From a virus, in IMG/VR virus record IMGVR_UViG_3300048549_000110, positions 1-41,256 of that record: DNA of 41,256 nucleotides. One strand, given 5' to 3'. A program made the position numbers and the translations under genes. The notes under the pieces were generated by a model. That model was given only the letters and a program-made list of their open reading frames with translations, was not told where the DNA came from and searched no databases. Positions 22,877 to 31,034 of this stretch are shown here, piece after piece. The stretch's first letter is position 1, and the number at the start of each line of letters is the position of its first letter.

Positions 22877-23879
22877 AACTGAACTCCTTTTGTGCGACCT
22901 CATCTAGTGCTTGCATTACTTCTGGGGTGAAATACTTCTCAGGATCTTTGAGAATCTGTTTAGAATAAAGAGAAACGTCCCCCATCTTATAACGGTTACC
23001 CACACGCTCGAAGACTCCGTGCTTCTCACCCAGTTCCAGTAGTCCATAATACTTGTCAAGTCCACGCTCGTCATAGAATAGGCGTGTCTCGATCTTAGCG
23101 TTCTCCTTAGTGAATCGTGACTTCTTGGTTTCGCATTTGATGATGTTACCGATCACATCTTTACCATCCTTCTCCTTAGACTTGGATAAGAATATAATAG
23201 ACGATGCAGCGTACTTCAAACCACTACCACCGCCCATTTCTTTCATTGGCACATAGGCACCGATGACATCATAGGTGTGATTGGTAACAATCATAGGTAC
23301 ATTCGCCTTACCAAGTTTCAGTGTGAGTACACGGAAGATAGACTTGACGATCTGAGAGCGAGTCATGTCACGAGTCTCAGAACCTGCCTCAGCATCTGTG
23401 ACTTCCTTGGTAGTTGATAGCATACCCAGTGAGTCTAGACAGAACATCAGAGGTTTGCGTTCCTCAGGTTTCTGTTCTAGATACTTATCAACAATCTTGA
23501 TTGCTTGTGTACGAAACTCTTGCACTGTAACAACAGGAACGATCATCATACGCTTTGAATCGATACCACGACTCTCGATCATGTCACGAGAGATTGCAGA
23601 CTCGGACTCAAAATATATGCATCCAGCATCTGGATCAGAATCAAGGAAATTACGAACGATAGCGAGAGTAAAAAAAGTCTTTCCCGTGCTTGATTCACCA
23701 GCAATAGCCGTAATCTTATTGGAAGGAACACCACCAAAAAGAGACCCACTAACGACGGCGTTAAATAGATAGCACCCAGTATCAACGAAAGATGCAACAT
23801 CGCCAGCAGCGACCCCTTCGTTAACAATACCAGCATACTCATTGCCGATCTCCTTTACTACATCATTAAGAAAACTCAT
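22866..23879 (-). CDS. uvsX: UvsX RecA-like recombinase
   Basis: Strand-exchange protein of T4-type recombination-dependent replication. Walker [11 protein letters not shown], the pattern [21 protein letters not shown], Walker [13 protein letters not shown], the loop ATP region [14 protein letters not shown] and the C-terminal [21 protein letters not shown] all match the UvsX family. Length 337 aa is slightly shorter than T4 UvsX (about 390). ATGA overlap with DNA polymerase upstream. No UvsY is seen in this window. Confidence 0.95.
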   Translation of the reverse strand: MSFLNDVVKEIGNEYAGIVNEGVAAGDVASFVDTGCYLFNAVVSGSLFGGVPSNKITAIAGESSTGKTFFTLAIVRNFLDSDPDAGCIYFESESAISRDMIESRGIDSKRMMIVPVVTVQEFRTQAIKIVDKYLEQKPEERKPLMFCLDSLGMLSTTKEVTDAEAGSETRDMTRSQIVKSIFRVLTLKLGKANVPMIVTNHTYDVIGAYVPMKEMGGGSGLKYAASSIIFLSKSKEKDGKDVIGNIIKCETKKSRFTKENAKIETRLFYDERGLDKYYGLLELGEKHGVFERVGNRYKMGDVSLYSKQILKDPEKYFTPEVMQALDEVAQKEFSYGA

Positions 23880-26377
23880 CCGAATAAAAACTCCAAAGTG
23901 TTACGTTGTTCTGTGGACCATCCTACCGTCGTCAGTATAACACGGACTGGACGTAAAAAGGACTTCTCAAATTGTTCATCATAATCTATCGATGAGTGGA
24001 CATTAAACTCTTTGGGTAGAGTCTGGAAGAATGAGATAACATTCTCACCAATCCTGTTTGGTTTACGTAGATAGATGTACTTGATCTTCTCACCCTCCTG
24101 AATCAGGGGATACTTGTGAGTAAGATTTAATTTCTTGCAATAGTGATTGTATAGCAAGGAACCTCTGACATGCATAGGACATCCAGAACCATAGATGTTC
24201 CTAGGTGAAGAGAATTTACTTATGTTATTACATCCACGAGGGAATGCAATCTCTTCAAGAGGGAGACTTTCAAACTTACGCCTGAACTGTGCAATATACT
24301 TCTGGATATCTGCTTCTGTACCATTCATAACAACATTAAGTGCTTCCTTAATTGCAGTACGACATGGTGCAGGTGTAGAAGACTTAACTGCTTCGATACC
24401 CATGATCTTTAACTTAGGTTTCTCATACCTAACACCCTCACTGTCCCATACATTGAGCAGGTATCGTTTCTTTGCAGTCCAGATACCACGATCAGCGATG
24501 TTCTCTCGCTTCATTTGCATCTTTTGATCATATGCCGAAACATACGACGCCAGGTTTTGATACGATTGTTCAATAAAAGGTTCCAGTTTCTCCTGACAGA
24601 TCTTGTCAAGTAAGGAAACAGTTGCTGCTTTATCGTTAGACTTACCACTAAGAAATTTAGTAACAAGAGGTCCAAGATTAAGATAGATTGAATCGGTGTC
24701 AGATGCAATGACATAATCTACCTCCTCTGTTTGCAATATTTTATTTAGGTATCCGTTGACATCGGATTCGATCCATCTAATCGAGACTTGCCCCGAGAGA
24801 GTAATCGCCTCAGCATTTGCCAGATTGAAGTATCGGAAGTATTGGTTTCCGATGGCACCATAGGCACTGTTGAGTTGGATCTTTCTTGCCATTTGGATAT
24901 TGGTGTATCTTGCAATATCTTTTTGTAGTGCCACGGTTTCCTTAGGTGTGGTGGCATTTTCAAGAGACTGCTTAGCGTGAAGCATTCTCTTCTTGTATAT
25001 GGTCCGTTCATCGTAGATCCTTTGCATCATTTCAGGTAGGAAACCATGTATATCTTTACGGTACTGAGCACCGTTAGCACACACAGCATACTCTCCACTG
25101 ATCTCAACCTCCTTGTTCAGCAGTTTGTCAACAGACACCGATGGGTGTCGCCTCTCAACCAGAGTTTCTGGTGAGATGTTGTACTGCATGATGAGGTGAG
25201 GGTACAGAGAGTTAAGGTCAAAGGACACCACCCAGTCGTAAGCACCTGGTATGGGTTCTTTAACATACGCACCAGCATACTGATCATTCTTTTGTGTACT
25301 GATCTTAGGTGGAACCACAATGTTACGCTTCTTCAAGTCATTGTAGATGAGGGTGTCCCACATCCTGACCTGAGAATAGACATCACTGAGGTTAACCTTA
25401 GCGTCATACGCAAGAGTTAATGCCAGTTCGATGAGTTTCATCTTGTCTTCTAGACGGTCAACGAGTTCCACGTCAACGATGTTGTACTCAACAAACTTTT
25501 GCCAGTCTTTTGTATAGAACTCTTTAAAGTTCTGGTATTCACTGTGGTCAATCTTTGCTTGACCCAGTTCTACATTTGCAATGTGATCTAGACGATAAGA
25601 TTCCTGTGCAGAATAAGTGAACTTCTTGTACAGATCTAGGTAATCTAGAATTGTGACACCATTGATTTCATATGAGATGTGCTTACGACCCATCATCTCA
25701 ATTTCACGTTCCATCACACGGTTCCAGGGGGAGAGACCTTTCTTCCAAGTCTCTCCTAGCACCCGTTCAAATCGACGACAGATGTAAGGAATATCATACA
25801 GGTTGCAGTTCCAACCAGTGATAATATCAGGAGTGTTTTGAGACCACCAAGCATGAAAGTCCTCCAACATTTCTACTTCCTTCCAAAAGACACGATACTC
25901 CGTGTCCTTCGGTGTAAATTCCCTCGTACCCCAAGTTATCACCTCCTTGGTAGCAAGATTCTTCATAGTAATACAAAGTATCTCTTCTTGACACGCCTCT
26001 ACTGAGGGGAATCCATTGTCACAACCAACTTCGATGTCAATCGTATAGATCTTCATCGCGTTCATATCGAAACGAATCTCATCAGGGAACTTGTCAGCGA
26101 TGAATTGATACACGAACCTATCATACCCATGCACTTCCAACCCATCAACGTCAGTATACTTCTCGATAAACTTTCGAGCATCCCTAGCACCGTCAAAGTG
26201 TTTAGGATGAGCATACCTACCATCAAGAGTCTTATACTTAGACTCCTTGGTCTGGTTGTTAGGAACGAAGTACAGGGTAGGACGGCATTTCTCTCGGTAC
26301 TCAACGGGTTCACCGTTGTTGTATCCCCGATACAGGATAACATCACCGAGTAGAATCACATCCGTGTAAAACTGCAT
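23876..26377 (-). CDS. 43: DNA polymerase, T4 gp43-like family B
   Basis: Replicative polymerase with 3'-5' proofreading. Exonuclease motif I is YTIDIEVG, and the second exonuclease region holds [11 protein letters not shown]. The polymerase domain has motif [11 protein letters not shown], motif [17 protein letters not shown] and motif [10 protein letters not shown], and the C-terminus ends in a short clamp-binding tail (TLEFLFG). 833 aa is close to other T4-type phage polymerases; no split or intein. ATG at 26377 overlaps the upstream stop (TGATG). Transcribed with or from a promoter at 26426-26454. Confidence 0.98.
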   Translation of the reverse strand: MQFYTDVILLGDVILYRGYNNGEPVEYREKCRPTLYFVPNNQTKESKYKTLDGRYAHPKHFDGARDARKFIEKYTDVDGLEVHGYDRFVYQFIADKFPDEIRFDMNAMKIYTIDIEVGCDNGFPSVEACQEEILCITMKNLATKEVITWGTREFTPKDTEYRVFWKEVEMLEDFHAWWSQNTPDIITGWNCNLYDIPYICRRFERVLGETWKKGLSPWNRVMEREIEMMGRKHISYEINGVTILDYLDLYKKFTYSAQESYRLDHIANVELGQAKIDHSEYQNFKEFYTKDWQKFVEYNIVDVELVDRLEDKMKLIELALTLAYDAKVNLSDVYSQVRMWDTLIYNDLKKRNIVVPPKISTQKNDQYAGAYVKEPIPGAYDWVVSFDLNSLYPHLIMQYNISPETLVERRHPSVSVDKLLNKEVEISGEYAVCANGAQYRKDIHGFLPEMMQRIYDERTIYKKRMLHAKQSLENATTPKETVALQKDIARYTNIQMARKIQLNSAYGAIGNQYFRYFNLANAEAITLSGQVSIRWIESDVNGYLNKILQTEEVDYVIASDTDSIYLNLGPLVTKFLSGKSNDKAATVSLLDKICQEKLEPFIEQSYQNLASYVSAYDQKMQMKRENIADRGIWTAKKRYLLNVWDSEGVRYEKPKLKIMGIEAVKSSTPAPCRTAIKEALNVVMNGTEADIQKYIAQFRRKFESLPLEEIAFPRGCNNISKFSSPRNIYGSGCPMHVRGSLLYNHYCKKLNLTHKYPLIQEGEKIKYIYLRKPNRIGENVISFFQTLPKEFNVHSSIDYDEQFEKSFLRPVRVILTTVGWSTEQRNTLEFLFG

Positions 26378-26619
26378 CAACTAACCATCGATTTATACTT
26401 GCCCACCAGAGCGGCAGACGGATCTAGTATAGTAAAGATCAGGTCAGAAGTCAAGAACACATCTCGCTGATCTGTGTGCAGAGGATACTCATTGAGTTCC
26501 CCGTCAGGAGTGACACGAAAGCAGTCTTCAAGTAGTAGACTCGGTTCCTCGTCCAGTTCCGTCAGTTTCCCCAGCAGGTACGTGCTCGGATCGTTCTTCA
26601 ACAACAGTAATTTCAGCAT
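26377..26619 (-). CDS. Conserved hypothetical next to gp43, 80 aa
   Basis: Reading MLKLLLLKNDPSTYLLGKL... with an acidic middle (ELDEEPSLLLEDCFRVTPDGEL) and DLIFTILDPSAALVGKYKSMVS. It shares 92 bases in another frame with the upstream gene. Its only Met is the first residue, and no Shine-Dalgarno is seen, yet the TGATG junction to gp43 supports it. A sigma70-type promoter for gp43 lies inside it. Function unknown. Confidence 0.62.
   Translation of the reverse strand: MLKLLLLKNDPSTYLLGKLTELDEEPSLLLEDCFRVTPDGELNEYPLHTDQRDVFLTSDLIFTILDPSAALVGKYKSMVS
26426..26454 (-). promoter_or_regulatory. Candidate promoter for DNA polymerase
   Basis: TTGACT (26454-26449), 17 bases, TATACT (26431-26426), about 50 bases before the gp43 ATG and inside the preceding coding region. 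One mismatch in each hexamer. Confidence 0.5.
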
Positions 26620-26941
26620 CGGAAGCAGTTAGTTCGTTATATTTTTCGATCAGTTGATCGATAGGGTTGTAAATGAAAGTGACAGAGGGAATAGGAATGT
26701 AAATATGTGAGTTCTTAGAGAACGGTACATATGCAGTGAACTCCATGTCAATGGTATCAAGAGTCTTTGATGTCTCCTGCAAGGATGGTTCTTCAAAAAG
26801 ATTATGATTCTCTTGAATCACCACAGTGTAAGGTTTTTCTAACTTATATGCTAGTGGTGGACCTTCCTTGCTGTCACGCATTTCATACACATCAGCGATT
26901 ACGTCCTCGCCGTTTTGCATTCTTACGATTCTTACGCTCAT
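26528..26941 (-). CDS. Conserved hypothetical with Sm/LSm-like N-terminus, 137 aa
   Basis: The N-terminal 100 residues show the small-beta pattern of Sm-like proteins: VRIVRMQNGEDVIADVYEM, then PLAYKLEKPYTVVIQ, FTAYVPFSKNSHIYIPIPSVTFIYNP. Sm-like folds bind RNA, and phage members of this kind are widespread near polymerase genes but uncharacterised. The C-terminal 30 residues (EERSEHVPAGETDGTG) are disordered and coded over the start of the next gene. The Sm reading is by eye only. Confidence 0.72.
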   Translation of the reverse strand: MSVRIVRMQNGEDVIADVYEMRDSKEGPPLAYKLEKPYTVVIQENHNLFEEPSLQETSKTLDTIDMEFTAYVPFSKNSHIYIPIPSVTFIYNPIDQLIEKYNELTASDAEITVVEERSEHVPAGETDGTGRGTESTT

Positions 26942-27134
26942 AGTCTTTCTCCATCAATTGTTCATAAGTGTACTTTACCATATCAGTAAAGGCACGTCTA
27001 GCAGTAATGTTTTTAGTGTCTGCTAGGACGTGAACGTACTGCATAAAGTGATCCATATCCTCAGGGGATAGATCAAGAGTGAGTGTCTCACTCTTTTCTG
27101 CGTATGCAGGACACAGGTTAACATACATGTTCAT
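26892..27134 (-). CDS. Hypothetical protein, 80 aa, basic C-terminus
   Basis: MNMYVNLCPAYAEKSETLTLDLSPEDMDHF leads to helices and a strongly basic tail YERKNRKNAKRRGRNR that could bind nucleic acid. It overlaps the downstream gene by 50 bases. First gene after a strong terminator hairpin, head of the operon to gp43. Not recognised. Confidence 0.7.
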   Translation of the reverse strand: MNMYVNLCPAYAEKSETLTLDLSPEDMDHFMQYVHVLADTKNITARRAFTDMVKYTYEQLMEKDYERKNRKNAKRRGRNR

Positions 27135-27149
27135 GATTTACCTCAAACA

Positions 27150-27174
27150 AAAAGAGACCCCACGAGGTCTCTTT
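27150..27174 (-). terminator. Rho-independent terminator upstream of the 80-aa gene
   Basis: AAAGAGACC and GGTCTCTTT flank a 6-base loop, 9-bp perfect stem, followed by TTG. Placed between the 67-aa membrane gene and the gp43 operon. It also reads as a weaker terminator on the plus strand, where A-rich sequence precedes it. Confidence 0.75.
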
Positions 27175-27182
27175 GGTTGTAC

Positions 27183-27211
27183 ATTATATAGGTAGTTTAA
27201 TCATACGAACT
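27183..27211 (-). promoter_or_regulatory. Possible promoter with strong -10 only
   Basis: TATATAAT on the minus strand (TATAAT at 27188-27183) lies between the 67-aa gene and the terminator. No good -35 is seen at 17 bases (AGTTCG). If used, the transcript would start about at the hairpin. Confidence 0.3.
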
Positions 27212-27400
27212 ACCATAACTGATGCAGGTCTTTTTGTTTTCTGCTGATGATCTACACCACTGTCTCACATAGGCATCTGCATCCTGCTCCATGGAGAAGT
27301 GGGCATGGTTATGAAGCATTCCTATCAGTGCTATCATCCCCAGCAGCGTCAGGGAGGTCATCGTTCCTGGATTCGTTAGGAATTTGAGGACGAATTTCAT
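27197..27400 (-). CDS. Small membrane protein, 67 aa
   Basis: One hydrophobic helix (MTSLTLLGMIALIGML, residues 14-29) after a basic start MKFVLKFL and before HNHAHFSMEQDADAYVRQWC, a His-rich and then polar tail with two Cys. Looks like a short inner-membrane protein with C-terminal domain outside or inside the cell, unclear. The start at 27400 overlaps hsp20 by 92 bases; a later ATG at 27361 would still keep the helix. Function unknown. Confidence 0.6.
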   Translation of the reverse strand: MKFVLKFLTNPGTMTSLTLLGMIALIGMLHNHAHFSMEQDADAYVRQWCRSSAENKKTCISYGSSYD

Positions 27401-27833
27401 AAATCTTTAACTTCTGATGGTCAGGAATGATCTTCTGCAATTCTATCACAAGCAATCCATTTGTAAACGTGACTGTACCGATCTCCACATCATCAGAAAG
27501 GTTGAACCCCCTAGCAAATGTCCTAGTGCTGACACCCCTATGCAGATACTCATCTTCACCCTTTGCTTTTGGTGAGACGGATCTAATCAGCAGTACATTT
27601 GACTCAGTGGTGACTTCCACCTCATCTGGTGCCCATCCAGCAAGTGCCATTTCAATACGCCACTTGATGTTTGATTCCCTCACCAGATTATATGGTGGAT
27701 ATGCCTCATTGACACTACCCATTCCATATGAATGTAACCTATACATAACATCGTCTAACCCGATGCTATATTTCTCAACCGCATCCACTACGGCATTAAG
27801 ATCTTTATGAGAAAACTTCCTCAGTCCAGTCAT
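27309..27833 (-). CDS. hsp20: Small heat-shock protein, Hsp20/alpha-crystallin
   Basis: ATP-independent chaperone that holds unfolding proteins; a frequent cyanophage gene. The alpha-crystallin domain runs from about residue 45 to 145: YNLVRESNIKWRIEMALAGW, EVTTESNVLLIRSV, TFARGFNLSDDVEIGTVTFTNGLLVIELQK. The C-terminus is acidic, and the usual IxI-like tail is replaced by KIYEIRPQIPNESRNDDLPD with I-R-P-Q-I. 174 aa. Start at 27833 is set by AAAAGGAG 8 bases upstream; an exact late promoter lies 58 bases before it. Confidence 0.93.
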   Translation of the reverse strand: MTGLRKFSHKDLNAVVDAVEKYSIGLDDVMYRLHSYGMGSVNEAYPPYNLVRESNIKWRIEMALAGWAPDEVEVTTESNVLLIRSVSPKAKGEDEYLHRGVSTRTFARGFNLSDDVEIGTVTFTNGLLVIELQKIIPDHQKLKIYEIRPQIPNESRNDDLPDAAGDDSTDRNAS

Positions 27834-27890
27834 GTAACTACTCCTTTTAAAGCGAGATTGTATTGTGTGATCCCCGAAGGCAATCAAATT

Positions 27891-27898
27891 TATTTATA
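27891..27898 (-). promoter_or_regulatory. T4-type late promoter TATAAATA for hsp20
   Basis: TATAAATA on the minus strand, 58 bases before the hsp20 ATG and immediately after the T-run of the terminator for the upstream gene. Confidence 0.78.
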
Positions 27899-27902
27899 AC
27901 AA

Positions 27903-27933
27903 ACAAAAAAAATACGGGGTGGTGAACCCCGTA
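27903..27933 (-). terminator. Rho-independent terminator
   Basis: TACGGGG-TTCACCA-CCCCGTA with 7-bp stem and a run of at least seven T on the minus strand. It ends the 112-aa gene transcript, and hsp20 starts from its own late promoter just beyond. Confidence 0.9.
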
Positions 27934-27937
27934 CTTA

Positions 27938-28276
27938 TCATGCAACTCGCTCTACCATATATCCATGTTCGCGACGGTCAGCGTTGAAACGCTTGGTGGT
28001 TCTCCAACGCCTACCATGCAACATGGTTTTAGGTGGCGTTGCAGGGCGTCCTTTGCCTTCATCCCAATCAGATTTGGAAACTGGTTTCCAGAACCAGTCA
28101 CCAATGTTGTATGAATCATCGATCCAAGGATAAGAGAATCCACGACCACGAGTCTCTGCCTGAATCATAGACTGACGCAGACGTTCGTTGCCCCTTACGT
28201 ATGCAAACTTGGTATTAACGGGGTTGGGATCGGTGGAATCGGTTGCTGTGAATAGGTTTGTGGGAGTTGTGGTCAT
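27938..28276 (-). CDS. Conserved cyanophage hypothetical, 112 aa
   Basis: Hydrophilic protein MTTTPTNLFTATDSTDPNPV... with an aromatic core YPWIDDSYNIGDWFWKPVSKSDWD and a basic C-terminus (MLHGRRWRTTKRFNADRREHG). Single-gene transcript with a perfect sigma70 promoter and its own terminator, so it is probably a strongly expressed early gene. Not recognised. Confidence 0.75.
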   Translation of the reverse strand: MTTTPTNLFTATDSTDPNPVNTKFAYVRGNERLRQSMIQAETRGRGFSYPWIDDSYNIGDWFWKPVSKSDWDEGKGRPATPPKTMLHGRRWRTTKRFNADRREHGYMVERVA

Positions 28277-28303
28277 GTGATATTAGGTGTCTTTGACCCC
28301 TGT

Positions 28304-28332
28304 ATTATACGTAGTTACAAAGGTCCTGTCAA
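28304..28332 (-). promoter_or_regulatory. Consensus sigma70 promoter for the 112-aa gene
   Basis: TTGACA (28332-28327), exactly 17 bases, TATAAT (28309-28304): a perfect match to the consensus. Likely a strong early promoter. Confidence 0.9.
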
Positions 28333-28346
28333 GAGGTTTAAAAGAC

Positions 28347-28353
28347 CTAAATA
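28347..28353 (+). promoter_or_regulatory. Late promoter-like CTAAATA on the plus strand
   Basis: CTAAATA about 25 bases before the ATG of the 164-aa gene, the same motif and distance as at 20080. This would make the plus-strand cassette late, diverging from an early gene. Confidence 0.4.
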
Positions 28354-28377
28354 GAACTAGTTCCTACCATCGAGACG

Positions 28378-28872
28378 ATGAAGAAATTTCTTCCTCTCGT
28401 TATGCTTCTGATGACTGCTAGCGTTGCTAACGCTGGTGGACTTGTATCAAAACATGCCGCAAGTGTCCAACTCACCGTTGATTCAGCACGAACTCAGGCA
28501 ACTAGAATTGGTTCATCGTTTAGTATCTCAGGTACAAATATCGATACTACTGACGGAACTACTGCTCACACAGTTTCCGCTGGTACTATCACCTCTGGCA
28601 TCTATGCTCCTGGTACTATCTCTGCCACACAGGATACAGCAGGTTCGGCCTTCTCGTTCAGTCAGTCATATACACAGGCTGATGCAGTTCCAACTGCTGC
28701 TCCAACGGTAGGTGACGTTCCTAACTTCTCAAACACCACTTCTTATACTGCTGGTACAGCAGGGTCATTAGCAGGTACTGTGACATCTGCGGGTATGATC
28801 ACCGTGACGGCTGGTGGGGCTGGCACGACAGCAACAGGGCAATACGTGAGTGAGATCACTGTAATTGACTGA
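28378..28872 (+). CDS. Secreted Thr/Ser/Gly-rich protein, 164 aa
   Basis: Clear Sec signal peptide MKKFLPLVMLLMTASVANA, cleaved before GGLVSK. The mature part is beta-rich and low in charge (TIDTTDGTTAHT-like, SAGTITSGIYAPGTISATQ), with a block AGSAFSFSQSYTQ. It shares the second block's pattern with the next gene (PGAAFQFTETYQG), suggesting paralogs. Transport to the periplasm or beyond is likely; it could be a virion component exposed after assembly, an outer-surface protein or a secreted effector. No known domain recognised. GAG lies before the ATG. Confidence 0.82.
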   Translation: MKKFLPLVMLLMTASVANAGGLVSKHAASVQLTVDSARTQATRIGSSFSISGTNIDTTDGTTAHTVSAGTITSGIYAPGTISATQDTAGSAFSFSQSYTQADAVPTAAPTVGDVPNFSNTTSYTAGTAGSLAGTVTSAGMITVTAGGAGTTATGQYVSEITVID

Positions 28873-28880
28873 GGTTAGTG

Positions 28881-29318
28881 ATGAAAAATACGATCATCTC
28901 GTGTGCGATTGTTGCGGTGGGTGCAAGTGTCACACTTGTTCCTGCCCAGGCGGTCCCCGTGGTCCCAAATTTTACTCAGGGATCCATGACGAGCCACACG
29001 GAGACAACACAGACTATAACTGAGTCTATAAATAGCATGGACTACAACACTGGATATCAGTATTCTGCTACTGGTTCTGGTATCACCGCTAATGGCAACC
29101 TTTCCCCAGGGACAGGTGCCAGTAATGTAACTATTGACGGAGTGACTTCTTCATGGACAGGAGTGAACAACAGACCGACGTTTACACAAACAACACCTGG
29201 CGCAGCGTTTCAGTTTACAGAAACTTATCAAGGCCCAGGTTTAAGCAATCAAACAATTATAAACAGAACAACCGAGGTTACAAGCATAACCGATACCACA
29301 AGTATCTTCTCGCAGTAA
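28881..29318 (+). CDS. Secreted protein, 145 aa, paralog of the upstream gene
   Basis: Signal peptide MKNTIISCAIVAVGASVTLV with cleavage near AQA. The mature part is Thr/Ser/Asn-rich (NSMDYNTGYQYSATGSG, TSHTETTQTIT), ending EVTSITDTTSIFSQ. Shares PGAAFQFTETYQ with AGSAFSFSQSYT of the upstream gene. GAGG lies 7 bases before the ATG at 28881. The next gene overlaps its 3' end by 166 bases in another frame. Confidence 0.8.
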   Translation: MKNTIISCAIVAVGASVTLVPAQAVPVVPNFTQGSMTSHTETTQTITESINSMDYNTGYQYSATGSGITANGNLSPGTGASNVTIDGVTSSWTGVNNRPTFTQTTPGAAFQFTETYQGPGLSNQTIINRTTEVTSITDTTSIFSQ

Positions 29319-30034
29319 CCCTTTTATTTGCTAATCCTTCTTATGCTGAAACTGTTGGTGGTGTGTCTGCTACTGCTTCTCCTGTGGCTAATAGTTCAGG
29401 CTCCGTTACAAACCAAGCTATTCAAGTCCTTCAAGGACCTTACATTACAAACACATACGGAAGTGGTATACAATGTCAAGGTCCCACTCGCAACTTCACC
29501 CCCTATGTAACAGGATCTGCTTCTGCATCTAAACCATACGAACCATACTTTAATGATCCTGTGTATGATATCAGTGATCTAAATGAAGACGGTTTGATAG
29601 ACAATCCAGGAGACATCCTCTTCCATAAGAAAACACGTACTGGACAGAAAGATAATTATAGTTTAGGTGTAGGGTTCTCTATGACATGGAGTACACCCAT
29701 TGATAAGAAGTTGCAGGACCAATGTAAGGAAGCGGCAGCAGCAAGTATTGATTTGCTACAACAAACTGCTGCCAATAAAAGATTAGACTTTGAGATTGCA
29801 AGATTAAAAAATTGTGGATCTCTTATGAAGGAAGGAATCATGTTCCACCCCAAGAGCCCTTACTATAAAATATGTGCCGATGTCGTGGTGATGAATGTGA
29901 ATCAGATTAAAGATCACAGACATACTATCCCTTCGGTTTCAGTGCCTCCCGAAGAGTCCGAATTGCAAGATTCCTCTGACGCTGCTCCAAACGACGTTCG
30001 TTTACAGACGGTACCTTACTCTCCTTCCCCCTGA
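29153..30034 (+). CDS. Secreted protein with overprinted N-terminus, 293 aa
   Basis: The only ATG available in this frame is 29153 (MDRSEQQTDV), well inside the preceding gene. Its first 50 residues are overprinted and rich in Asn, Arg, Lys and Tyr, and then comes a signal-peptide-like HKYLLAVTLLFANPSYA at residues 49-65. The mature part has NSSGSVTNQAIQVL, PYFNDPVYDISDLNEDGLIDN with a DxNxDG calcium-binding-type loop, a GVGFSMTWSTPID strand and a helix DFEIARLKNCGSLM. The C-terminal tail overlaps the convergent gene by 110 bases. Secreted or surface protein of unknown function. Real start uncertain. Confidence 0.7.
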   Translation: MDRSEQQTDVYTNNTWRSVSVYRNLSRPRFKQSNNYKQNNRGYKHNRYHKYLLAVTLLFANPSYAETVGGVSATASPVANSSGSVTNQAIQVLQGPYITNTYGSGIQCQGPTRNFTPYVTGSASASKPYEPYFNDPVYDISDLNEDGLIDNPGDILFHKKTRTGQKDNYSLGVGFSMTWSTPIDKKLQDQCKEAAAASIDLLQQTAANKRLDFEIARLKNCGSLMKEGIMFHPKSPYYKICADVVVMNVNQIKDHRHTIPSVSVPPEESELQDSSDAAPNDVRLQTVPYSPSP

Positions 30035-30716
30035 GTTTAGCAATCTTTTTAATAACTTTCTTAACCGTTGGTTTGACTACTTTCAATAGTAGATCTGCCA
30101 GCGGTTTTGCTAATAGTGCTGATGTAGTAGCGATGACAGCAATGCCACCTACCTGCATAACTTGACCACCACTAGGTAGACCAGCAATTATTTGTGTATG
30201 TAGAGGAACTGCTTCTGTAACCTGTACACATTCATTACCAACTAGTTTATATTCAACAACTTCTTTTCTAAATCCTTCTACCAATGTACCAACAGGTTCC
30301 TTTGCTTCCTGTGCTGGTGTCGGACATTCTACGACAGCAGTAGCAACAGGTGGTGTGTTTACTTCTGGTGTTGGTGGTACTGGTTTTGGTTCATCTACTT
30401 TGGTACCACCAACGGTAGGTGGACCAGTTATTGTCATCCTGTTCGGTTCAAAAGAAATAGGGTTAAAACTGGGATAACCAGAATCGCAATACGTAACCAA
30501 ACCATTTGAATCATCAACCCCAACTTTATTGTTCTTAGAGTTATTAGTTTCGTGTGCTTCTACACACCCAGGTATGTCAACAACGGGTATGCCGATGTTG
30601 ACAGTAACTGGTGGACTTATATATTGTGAGTTGGAAGGTTCACTAAAACTCCAAACAGGTATATCTATCTGTCGGATTTCAATAATGTTAGTTCCAATCT
30701 CACGTATAGGTTCCAT
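29925..30716 (-). CDS. Pro-rich protein with C-terminal membrane helix, 263 aa
   Basis: Begins MEPIREIGTNIIEIRQIDIP with a beta-like N-terminus, two Cys (PGCVEAHE, TYCDSGY) and a long Pro/Val-rich region (DEPKPVPPTPEVNTPPVATAV). A membrane segment follows (GGQVMQVGGIAVIATTSALLAKPL, about residues 190-212), and a very basic C-terminus (VKKVIKKIAKLRGKESKVP, ERRLEQRQRNLAI) faces the cytoplasm if the N-terminus is outside. Its last 110 bases lie antisense to the convergent secreted gene. Function unknown; resembles TonB-like spanning proteins only in composition. Confidence 0.7.
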   Translation of the reverse strand: MEPIREIGTNIIEIRQIDIPVWSFSEPSNSQYISPPVTVNIGIPVVDIPGCVEAHETNNSKNNKVGVDDSNGLVTYCDSGYPSFNPISFEPNRMTITGPPTVGGTKVDEPKPVPPTPEVNTPPVATAVVECPTPAQEAKEPVGTLVEGFRKEVVEYKLVGNECVQVTEAVPLHTQIIAGLPSGGQVMQVGGIAVIATTSALLAKPLADLLLKVVKPTVKKVIKKIAKLRGKESKVPSVNERRLEQRQRNLAIRTLREALKPKG

Positions 30717-31027
30717 TAGAATGGCAGTACACTACCAGTTGCCGATGGCACCCCAGGTACGCCAGCACCTGGTACGGCAGCGCCAGCACCTGGTAAGGCA
30801 GGAATGGCACCACCAGTTGCACCAGGCAACTCAGGCACCGATGGCATGAGACCACCAACCAGACCAGGCAATGCGCCTACGACTGCTTCTGTCGCTGCCT
30901 CTGTTGCTGCCTTTGTAGCACTCTCAATGAGTGCATCCTTTTGAATATAGAGATAAGCACCACCCCCTAGAATTGAAAATGAAACTAGACCTGAAAGTAA
31001 CGCGATAACATTAACTACTTTTTGCAT
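30716..31027 (-). CDS. Small membrane-anchored Ala/Gly/Pro-rich protein, 103 aa
   Basis: One N-terminal helix (VVNVIALLSGLVSFSILGGGAYLYI), then a helical Ala-rich segment (ESATKAATEAATEAVVGA) and repeated Pro-Gly-Ala units (PELPGATGG, PGAGAAVPGAGVPGV). Start is supported by GAGGACACA. It shares TAATG coupling with the next gene, so both are likely made together. Composition suggests a flexible periplasmic spacer; no family recognised. Confidence 0.72.
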   Translation of the reverse strand: MQKVVNVIALLSGLVSFSILGGGAYLYIQKDALIESATKAATEAATEAVVGALPGLVGGLMPSVPELPGATGGAIPALPGAGAAVPGAGVPGVPSATGSVLPF

Positions 31028-31034
31028 TGTGTCC

